DNA from: JBOGGX01 sp050744245
Lineage (GTDB): Bacteria > Actinomycetota > Acidimicrobiia > Acidimicrobiales > JBOGGX01
Length of the DNA stretch: 22,672 nt
Direction: 5' to 3'
NCBI GenBank assembly: GCA_050744245.1
Contig: JBOGGX010000115.1
Span: forward strand, 1-22,672
Both the position numbers and the translations under genes were made by a program. The notes under the pieces are model-generated. The model saw nothing but the letters and a program-made list of their open reading frames with translations, was not told the DNA's origin and made no database searches. Shown one piece after another: positions 1 through 5,751 of this stretch; positions within the stretch are counted from its first letter, which is position 1, and each line of letters opens with the position of its first letter.

Positions 1-500
1 TCTCGAACGTCACCCGCTCGTACCGTGAGTGGAGAGGGGCTCCGGCGGCCAGCTCCCGCTCCCGGGACCTGGTGCTCGAGACAGTCGACGAACTGGTTGA
101 GCAGCTTCGACGACACGTCGGCCATGACGCCCCGCCCGAACTGGGCGACCCGGCCCGTGATCGTGAGGTCGGTGACGACGGTGACCCTGGTGCCGTCGCC
201 GTCGGCTTCGAGGCTGGCGGTGATGGTGGCGTTGGCGTTGCCCTGACCGCGTGTGTCGCGCCCCTCGGCCCGGAGCACGGCGCGGTGCGCGGCGTCGTCC
301 CTGTCGACGAACCGGGCCGCTCCCTTGTACTGCGCGGTGATCGGCCCCACCTTCACCTTGACGATGCCGCGGTACTCCTCACCCTCGATCTCCTGCAGCT
401 GGGCGCCCGGCATGCACGGGGCGATGCGCTCGACGTCGGTCAGCACTCTGAACGCCTCGTCGACCGGGACGTCCACCCTGAACTCATTGGTCAGCTCCAT
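1..500 (-). CDS. coxG: CoxG-family SRPBCC protein (partial, runs off left edge)
   Basis: About 166 residues are visible, open to the window edge, so the C-terminus is missing. The start is an ATG at 500, inside the last codons of the upstream MobA-like gene (10-nt overlap), which suggests translational coupling. The N-terminus MELTNEFRVDVPVDEAF, followed by VERIAPCMPGAQL and later ITGRVAQFGRGVMADVSSKL, is the typical pattern of the CO dehydrogenase subunit G (CoxG) family, a START/SRPBCC lipid-binding-like fold. In Oligotropha, CoxG helps recruit the CO dehydrogenase to the membrane; it is not catalytic. The visible end is an ordinary tail rich in Gly, Arg and Pro after the conserved fold; in longer family members this region links to a C-terminal hydrophobic helix, which cannot be checked here. 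It is the last visible gene of the minus-strand cox operon. Family assignment is firm; the precise role is inferred. Confidence 0.88.
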   Translation of the reverse strand, partial: MELTNEFRVDVPVDEAFRVLTDVERIAPCMPGAQLQEIEGEEYRGIVKVKVGPITAQYKGAARFVDRDDAAHRAVLRAEGRDTRGQGNANATITASLEADGDGTRVTVVTDLTITGRVAQFGRGVMADVSSKLLNQFVDCLEHQVPGAGAGRRSPSPLTVRAGDVR

Positions 501-1075
501 CGGCGCAGATCCTCCCAGGTGTCGATGTCGACCGCCTCGCCGTCGCACGGTAGCTCGGCGACGAGATCGGGACGCTGGCGCATGACGATTCGGGCGCCCT
601 CGTCGCCGGTCGTGGGGAGCAACGGCCAAACGGCGCGGTCGAGCCCGACCGGGTTGCCCCGCCGCCCGCCGTAGGTCGCCACGACGATCGGACGGACCCG
701 CTCGCCGACCGCGCCCACCGCGTCGGCCACGGCCCGCCAGGTCTCGGGCCGCACCAGGGGCTGGTCGCCCAGCCCGACGACCACCGCCTCGAGGCCCTCG
801 GCGTCGGCCCAGGCGATGGCCGCCGCCAACGACGTCGCCTGGCCGTCGGCCCAGTCCTCGTTTTCGATGACCACGACCTCATCGCCCGCCGCGCCCGCCA
901 GATCCGCGGCGCCGGTCACGACCGCGGTGCGATCGAGACCCGCCCCCACGGCGGCCTCGACGGCCCAGGCCACCACCGGTCGACCCCGGAACGCGGCCAA
1001 CAGCTTGTGCTCAGGACCGGAGAACCGGCTGCCGCCGCCCGCGGCCAGCACCACCGCTCCGACGCGACGGCTCAT
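491..1075 (-). CDS. MobA-like molybdenum cofactor cytidylyl/nucleotidyltransferase
   Basis: This is a 194-residue protein of the MobA-like NTP transferase family (MocA/CoxI-neighbour type). The nucleotide-binding signature LAAGGGSRFSGPEHK lies at residues 10-24, GDQP (metal-binding region) at about 103-106, and a GNPVG-type motif further on. Enzymes of this type transfer CMP to molybdopterin to make MCD, the cofactor of CoxL-type hydroxylases; CMP rather than GMP is inferred from the neighbours. A longer reading from 1099 is possible, but AAGGA lies 10 nt before the ATG at 1075 and inside the longer version, so I chose 1075. It follows xdhC by 73 nt and overlaps coxG by 10 nt, so it belongs to the cox operon. 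There is no sign of damage. Confidence 0.88.
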   Translation of the reverse strand: MSRRVGAVVLAAGGGSRFSGPEHKLLAAFRGRPVVAWAVEAAVGAGLDRTAVVTGAADLAGAAGDEVVVIENEDWADGQATSLAAAIAWADAEGLEAVVVGLGDQPLVRPETWRAVADAVGAVGERVRPIVVATYGGRRGNPVGLDRAVWPLLPTTGDEGARIVMRQRPDLVAELPCDGEAVDIDTWEDLRRWS

Positions 1076-1148
1076 GGCTGCGCATTCCTTGTAGGGCACC
1101 GACGCACGTCAGCGCCGAGCCGGGGGGCACCGATGAGTGCGAGGAGAC

Positions 1149-1943
1149 TCAAGCCCGCAGATGGATCGGGCCCTCGGTGTCGCGCAGCGACGCCGCGACC
1201 TGCTGGCCGGTGCGCAGGGCGATGATCTCGGCGCAGATCGACACCGCCACCTCCTCGGGTGTTCGGGCCCCGATGTCGAGACCGATCGGCGCCATCACCC
1301 GCTTGAGCCCGGCGTCATCGACCCCCTCGTCCCGCAGCCGCTCCACCCGCCTGTCATGCGTGCGCCGGCTGCCCATGGCGCCCAGGTAGCCAACGTCGGT
1401 CTCGAGGGCGCCGACGATCGCGGGGACGTCGAACTTGGCGTCGTGGGTCAGGACGCACACCGCATCGCGCGGCCCCAGCGACGAACCGACCTGCGCCAGC
1501 AGGCGCTGGGGCCAGTCGACCACGACCTCGTCGGCCATGGGGAACCGCCGGCGGGTGGCGAACACCTCGCGGGCGTCGCACACGGTAACACGGTACCCCA
1601 GCAGCCTGGCCAGCCGGGCCAGGGCGGCGGTGAAGTCGACCGCCCCGAAGATCAGCATGCGCGGCGGCGGCGCGTGGCTCTCGATGAACACCGAGACGTC
1701 GGCCTCCCTGGCCTCGCCATGGGCGCCGTAGTGGCGGACCTCGGTGATGCCCGCCGCCAGCTCGCCCTCGGCGTCGCGGGCGACCACGCGGTCGAGGTCG
1801 GCATCGCCCAGCGTGCCCAGCGGCGGCCGGCCCGGCCGCACGACCAGCTTGCTCCCTGCATCGGGACCGCTGAGCACGGTGACCAGCGCCACCGGCTCGT
1901 CCATGCGGATCGCGTCGCGCACGACCTCGAAGATGCTGCTCAT
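1149..1943 (-). CDS. XdhC/CoxF-family maturation protein with Rossmann domain
   Basis: A 264-residue protein of the XdhC/CoxI family. XdhC proteins bind the molybdenum cofactor and help insert and sulfurate it in xanthine dehydrogenase-type enzymes. Residues 1-90 are a divergent XdhC_CoxI N-domain that lacks the usual GCVE motif. Residues 92-101 (PPPRMLIFGA) start the Rossmann-type C-domain. YLGAMGSRRTHDRR (186-199) and APIGLDIGARTPEEVAVSI (about 218-236) are the family's strongest signatures. The glycine-rich loop reads GAVDF instead of the common GAGHV, a variant I associate with actinobacterial members. A purine-rich stretch (GGGGGAGGGAGCGGGG) precedes the ATG. It lies 31 nt after a separate small XdhC N-domain gene, so this locus has two XdhC-type products. 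The role in CoxL cofactor assembly follows from family and context. Confidence 0.9.
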   Translation of the reverse strand: MSSIFEVVRDAIRMDEPVALVTVLSGPDAGSKLVVRPGRPPLGTLGDADLDRVVARDAEGELAAGITEVRHYGAHGEAREADVSVFIESHAPPPRMLIFGAVDFTAALARLARLLGYRVTVCDAREVFATRRRFPMADEVVVDWPQRLLAQVGSSLGPRDAVCVLTHDAKFDVPAIVGALETDVGYLGAMGSRRTHDRRVERLRDEGVDDAGLKRVMAPIGLDIGARTPEEVAVSICAEIIALRTGQQVAASLRDTEGPIHLRA

Positions 1944-1974
1944 GTCCCCGCTCCCTCCCCCACGGCCGGGTCCC

Positions 1975-2289
1975 CTACCAGTCGAGCGGCTCGATGAACA
2001 GGTGGATGGTGCCTCCGCAGGTCAGCCCGACCGCGAACGCCTCGTCGTCGCTGTAACCGAACGTCACCAGCTTGCGTTCGCCCGACTTGAGGATGCCGAG
2101 CGCTTCGGTCACCACCGCGCCCTCGACGCAGCCCCCGGAGACCGAGCCCGCCACCTCGCCGTCCTCGGCCACGGCCATCGCCGCGCCCGGCGGGCGGGGC
2201 CCGGACCCGTCGACATCGACCACGCGGGCGATGGCGACCTTCTTGCCGGCCGATCGCCAGCGGTCGAGATCGTCGAGGATGTCCTTCAC
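1975..2289 (-). CDS. Small XdhC_CoxI-domain protein (stand-alone N-domain)
   Basis: A 104-residue protein made only of the XdhC_CoxI domain. Key parts are GSGPRPPGAAM (28-38), SGGCVE (51-56) and GLTCGGTI (88-95), which hold the conserved cysteines C54 and C91. It lacks the Rossmann domain found in full XdhC. The start was set to the GTG at 2289 because GAGGAGG lies 8 nt upstream; a longer open frame exists but reads antisense-like sequence of the coxE region. It begins 16 nt after the coxE stop and ends 31 nt before the full XdhC gene. The intact cysteine motif here complements the degenerate N-domain of its neighbour, so the two may work as a pair. Such split arrangements occur in cox clusters. 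The domain call is firm; the pairing is inference. Confidence 0.87.
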   Translation of the reverse strand: MKDILDDLDRWRSAGKKVAIARVVDVDGSGPRPPGAAMAVAEDGEVAGSVSGGCVEGAVVTEALGILKSGERKLVTFGYSDDEAFAVGLTCGGTIHLFIEPLDW

Positions 2290-2305
2290 CAGCGCAGCCT
2301 CCTCC

Positions 2306-3433
2306 TCAGCGGCCGACGACCTCGGCCAGCTTCTCCAACGAGGCCAACGAGTGGCCTTCGACGAACTCGTCAACGTAGGGCAGCGCCGCGGCCATTCCCC
2401 GGGTGAGCGGGGCGTACCCGGGTGTCGCCTTGAGCGGGTTGACCCACACCACGCGATGAGCGACCCGGGCCAGCCTGGCCATCTGCTCGGCCAGCACGTC
2501 TGGGTCGCCCCGGTCCCAACCGTCGGACAGGATGACGACGACCGCCCCGCGGGCCATGCCCCGGCAGCCCCAGCGGTCGTTGAAGGCCCGCAAACCGTCG
2601 CCCAGTCTGGTGCCGCCCGACCAGTCGACCACCGCCTTCCCGGCCTGGCGCAGGGCCGCGTCCGGGTCACGCGACGACAGCTCGCGGGTGAGCCGGGTGA
2701 GCCGGGTGCCGATGGCGAACGCCTCGACCCGGCCCCGCCCGACCACCGCGGCCTGGGCGAAGCGCATCAGCGCTCTGGCATACGGCTCCATCGAGCCGGA
2801 GACGTCGGACAGCAGGACCAGACGGCGGGGACGGGTCGACGGTGCCAGCCGCGACCAGCGTACGGGCTCGCCGCCGGCCCGCATGGTGCGGCGCATCGTG
2901 CGACGCAGGTCTGGGCGGCCCCGGTCGTGGCTGACCGGTCGCAGGCGGCGGGAGCGGCGCAGGGCGCCGGCCAGCCGCAGGTCGGTCATGAGCCGGCGGG
3001 CCTCGTCGAGCTCGGTGTGGGTGTAGGCGGCGAAGTCCTTCTGGCGCAGCACCTCGTTGGGGCTGTAGCGCACCTGGAGCACCGGACCGTCGATCTCGAC
3101 CGGCTCCTCCGCCGGCCCGGCGTCGGCCTCCTCCTCGGCGTCGAGCAGGAGCGTCAGCTTCTCCCAGTCCCGATGGGCCGGGGCCGGGCCACCGAGCGAC
3201 GCCTGCTTCCAGAACACGGCGAAGGCCCGGTCGTACAGGGGGATGTCGTCGGGTCGCCGCACCAGCGTGGCCCGGCCGGCCCAGTAGACCGACGCCTCGC
3301 GGTCGGCGCCGAGCGCACCCACCGCCTCGCCGAAGGTGACCGTGCTCCCGACGGGCACCTCCAAGCCCGCCTGGCGCAGCACGCGGGCGAACGCGACCAC
3401 CAGTGAGTCGGCGGTCAGCGCCCCGGAGGTCAC
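2306..3433 (-). CDS. coxE: CoxE-like VWA domain protein
   Basis: A 375-residue CoxE-family protein (von Willebrand factor type A). The C-terminal VWA domain has a complete MIDAS metal site: DVSGSM at 210-215, the Thr of SGGT at 272-275, and the Asp of SDGWD at 303-307. The run WVNPLKATPGYAPLTRG (330-346) is typical of CoxE. Residues 1-200 form the helical N-region, with an acidic stretch near 98-114 and an Arg-rich stretch near 155-205. In Oligotropha CoxE acts with the AAA+ ATPase CoxD to help build the [CuSMoO2] site of form I CO dehydrogenase; in form II systems the exact task is unknown. The GTG start at 3433 overlaps the coxD stop as GTGA, which sets the start and implies coupled translation. 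The longer upstream frame is only the shadow of coxD. Confidence 0.92.
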   Translation of the reverse strand: MTSGALTADSLVVAFARVLRQAGLEVPVGSTVTFGEAVGALGADREASVYWAGRATLVRRPDDIPLYDRAFAVFWKQASLGGPAPAHRDWEKLTLLLDAEEEADAGPAEEPVEIDGPVLQVRYSPNEVLRQKDFAAYTHTELDEARRLMTDLRLAGALRRSRRLRPVSHDRGRPDLRRTMRRTMRAGGEPVRWSRLAPSTRPRRLVLLSDVSGSMEPYARALMRFAQAAVVGRGRVEAFAIGTRLTRLTRELSSRDPDAALRQAGKAVVDWSGGTRLGDGLRAFNDRWGCRGMARGAVVVILSDGWDRGDPDVLAEQMARLARVAHRVVWVNPLKATPGYAPLTRGMAAALPYVDEFVEGHSLASLEKLAEVVGR

Positions 3434-4344
3434 GCTCCGCCCAGGACGGCCTGGCGCACCAGCTCGCCGATGCCGTGGGCCCTCACCCGCTCCTGGTCCT
3501 CCCTGTACTTGAGGACGGTGCCGAGGGTGGCCGACACCGCGGCCTCGTCGAGCTCGTCTCGGCCGAGGGTGGCCAGGGCCTGGGCCCAGTCGATGGTCTC
3601 GGCCACGCCGGGCGGCTTGTAGAGGCCGAGGTCGCGCACGGCCTGGGTCGCGGCGGCCACCTGGCGGGCCAGCGCCTCGCCCGCCTCCGGCGCCTTGAGC
3701 CGCACGATGGCGACCTCCCGGTCGAAGTCGGGCTGCTCGACCCAGTGATAGAGACAGCGGCGCTTCAGGGCGTCGTGGACGTCGCGGGTCCGGTTCGAGG
3801 TGATGACGACCACCGGCGGCGTCTCGGCCCGGAACGTCCCCAGCTCCGGAATGGTGATGGCGTAGTCGGCCAGCACCTCGAGGAGGAAGGCCTCGAACTC
3901 GTCGTCGGCCCGGTCGATCTCGTCGATGAGGAGCACGGGCGCAGGCCCGGACCCCGTGTGGGCGATGGCCTCGAGCAGCGGGCGGCGGACCAGGAAGCGC
4001 TCGGAGTACAGCTCGTCCTCGATGGCGGCCGGTTCCCGGTGCAGCCCGGCGGCCTCGGCCGCCCGCAGATGGAGGAGCTGGCGGGAGTAGTCCCACTCGT
4101 ACACGGCCTGGCCGACGTCGATCCCCTCGTAGCACTGGAGCCGGACGAGGGCGCCGCCGGTCCAACGCGAGAGGACCTTGGCCACCTCGGTCTTGCCCAC
4201 GCCGGCCTCGCCCTCGAGGAACAAGGGCCGCCGCAGCCGCATGGCCAGGAAGATGGCGGTGGCCAGGCCCTCGTCGGCCAGGTAGTCCTGCTTGGAGAGG
4301 GCGGTCCGCAGCTCGTCGACCGTGTCGGCCTCTGGTGACCCCAC
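3430..4344 (-). CDS. coxD: CoxD-like MoxR-family AAA+ ATPase
   Basis: A 304-residue AAA+ ATPase of the MoxR family. Walker A is GEAGVGKT (45-52), Walker B is LLIDEIDRAD (138-147), and SNRTRD near 183-188 is the sensor region. MoxR ATPases work as chaperones with VWA partners, here the overlapping coxE. In form I CO dehydrogenase CoxD is needed for maturation of the bimetallic active site. Its length matches the family. The GTG start at 4344 has no strong ribosome binding site, and the gene begins 28 nt after the decayed LysE frame, so its expression may depend on read-through past the coxM-distal hairpin or on a local promoter I cannot see. The protein itself shows no damage. Confidence 0.92.
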   Translation of the reverse strand: MGSPEADTVDELRTALSKQDYLADEGLATAIFLAMRLRRPLFLEGEAGVGKTEVAKVLSRWTGGALVRLQCYEGIDVGQAVYEWDYSRQLLHLRAAEAAGLHREPAAIEDELYSERFLVRRPLLEAIAHTGSGPAPVLLIDEIDRADDEFEAFLLEVLADYAITIPELGTFRAETPPVVVITSNRTRDVHDALKRRCLYHWVEQPDFDREVAIVRLKAPEAGEALARQVAAATQAVRDLGLYKPPGVAETIDWAQALATLGRDELDEAAVSATLGTVLKYREDQERVRAHGIGELVRQAVLGGA

Positions 4345-4372
4345 CCGCCCAGCGTACGGCGGATGGCCCGCC

Positions 4373-4858
4373 TCAGGCCGAGTGCGCTCGCGATCCTGGG
4401 ACCGCGGCGGCCACGCCGAGGCCGAGGCAGGCGAGGCCCGCGCCCCACCGGTGGGCCCGTTCGAAGCAATGGCCCCGACCCAGGCGGGACCCGAGGGCGG
4501 CCGAGGCCATGGCGTAGGTGCCGTCGCTCAGCAGCCCGAGCAGTACGAACAGGGCGCCGAAGATCGCCAGCTGGACCGGTACGGGCCCGGCGCCCGGATG
4601 CACGAACTGCGGCAGGAACGCCAGGAAGAAGATGGCGGTCTTTGGGTTGAACAGGTTCACGACCAGGCCCTGGGCGAACACCCTCGACAACGGGACCGGC
4701 GCCGCGACCATGTCGACGTCGGACCTTCGGGAGCGCAGCCGCCGCAGCCCGAGGATGGCCGCGGCCACGTTCACCAGCGAGCCGGCGTGGATGCCGAGCA
4801 CCGAGGTCAGACCCGCCCGGCGGCCCTGGTCGATCGACCGCGTGACGATGTAGAGCAC
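4373..4858 (-). pseudogene. Truncated LysE/RhtB-type exporter remnant
   Basis: The 161-residue frame matches the LysE/RhtB translocator family. GRRAGLTSVLGIHAGSLVN and the diagnostic NLFNPKTAIFFLAFLPQFV (around residues 68-86) are well kept, and later hydrophobic segments are present. Two parts are missing. The frame opens with GTG directly after a TAG stop (TAG-GGG-CCC-TCG-GTG), reading GPS before LYIV, which looks like the family's PGPDMLY motif with the first helix cut away. Also, AAAILGL joins straight to RRLRSRR, losing the roughly 35 residues that normally form the next membrane helix and loop. Family proteins are about 205 residues. I read this as a decaying gene, though a short expressed protein cannot be excluded. 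It sits inside the cox operon between the hairpin and coxD. An amino acid exporter has no known role with CO dehydrogenase. Confidence 0.68.
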
Positions 4859-4884
4859 CGAGGGCCCCTATGAGCGAACCTGCC

Positions 4885-4916
4885 GTGGATCCTTCCCATT
4901 TTGGGGAAGGATCCAC
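4885..4916 (-). terminator. Perfect 13-bp hairpin after coxM (terminator or processing stem)
   Basis: Arms at 4885-4897 (GTGGATCCTTCCC) and 4904-4916 (GGGAAGGATCCAC) are perfectly complementary around a 6-nt loop. The structure starts 10 nt after the coxM stop codon on the minus strand. No U-run follows, so a classical rho-independent terminator is not proven; actinobacterial terminators often lack one. It could end or attenuate transcription after coxSLM, or protect the 3' end of that message, so that the structural subunits exceed the accessory proteins. Its position is unusual because the accessory genes coxD and coxE follow on the same strand. Confidence 0.6.
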
Positions 4917-4926
4917 CGAACATTCG

Positions 4927-5751
4927 TCAGAGGCCGGCGGACTCCAGGGCCCGGCGGACCAGCACCCGCGACAGGTGGCGGCGGTAGTCGGACGAGCCGT
5001 TGAGGTCGCTCGGCGGTTCGGTGCCGTCGTCGGCCTTGGCCGCGGCGTCGGCCGCCGATGCCCCGTCGGCCAGGGCGGCCTCGGCCGCTCTGGCCCGCAG
5101 CGGGGCCGATCCCATGTTCACCAGCCCGATGCCGGCGCCGCCGTTCCTGGCCTGCACCGCCACCCCGACGATGGCCCAGTCCTGGGCCCGGCGGTTGAAC
5201 TTCTGGAAGCCGAACCCGACCCCGGCCGCCTTGGGCACCCGGACCTCGGTGAGCACCTCGGTCGGCTCGAGCTCGGTCTCCAGGAACCCGGTGAAGAAGT
5301 CGTCGGCCGAGATCTCCCTGGTGCCGTCGGGACCCTGGGCCACCAGCGTGGCCCCGGTGGCCAGGAGCACGGCCGGGACGTCGGAGGCCGGGTCGCCGTG
5401 GGCGGCCGAGCCGCCGATCGTGCCCCGGTGCCTGACCGGCGGGTCGCCGACGCTGCCGATCGCGGTCGACACGAGCGGCACCTGCTCCCTCAGCAGGTCG
5501 CTGAACTCGATGTCGTGGTAGCGGGTCAGCGCGCCGATCGCCACGTGGTCGCCGGCGTCGCGGATGTAGGACAGGTCTGCGATCCGGCCGATGTCGACCA
5601 GCACCGCCGGTGCGGCCAGCCGCAGCTTCATCAGCGGCAACAACGAGTGCCCGCCCGCCAACAGCTTGGCGTCGTCGCCGTGCTCGCCGAGGAGCGAGAT
5701 CGCCTCCTCGGCCGAGCCGGCCCGTACATAGTCGAACGCGGCCGGAATCAC
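4927..5751 (-). CDS. coxM: Aerobic CO dehydrogenase-like medium (FAD) subunit
   Basis: A 274-residue FAD-binding subunit of a molybdenum hydroxylase. It passes electrons from the [2Fe-2S] subunit to the final acceptor. FAD-binding motifs are AGGHSLLP (32-39) and TIGGSAAHGDPASD (111-124), and the C-terminal CO_deh_flav_C region follows from about residue 170. The GTG start at 5751 overlaps the coxL stop as GTGA, and AAGGAGG lies 6 nt before it, which settles the start over the much longer open frame that only shadows coxL. The gene is third in the coxS-coxL-coxM order typical of form II clusters. Length and motifs are normal. It is followed within 10 nt by a strong hairpin. Confidence 0.94.
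   Translation of the reverse strand: MIPAAFDYVRAGSAEEAISLLGEHGDDAKLLAGGHSLLPLMKLRLAAPAVLVDIGRIADLSYIRDAGDHVAIGALTRYHDIEFSDLLREQVPLVSTAIGSVGDPPVRHRGTIGGSAAHGDPASDVPAVLLATGATLVAQGPDGTREISADDFFTGFLETELEPTEVLTEVRVPKAAGVGFGFQKFNRRAQDWAIVGVAVQARNGGAGIGLVNMGSAPLRARAAEAALADGASAADAAAKADDGTEPPSDLNGSSDYRRHLSRVLVRRALESAGL

Noticed and set aside
2692..2711. Short repeat of GAGCCGGGT within coxE
   Set aside because: It encodes a plausible TRLTRLTREL helix in the VWA domain and is in frame; a coding repeat with no sign of another role.
2072..3406. Long plus-strand open frame of 444 codons opposite coxE
   Set aside because: It is rich in Gly, Arg, Pro and Gln without family motifs, and lies antisense to coxE, whose MIDAS motifs are intact. 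Long shadow frames are expected at this GC content.
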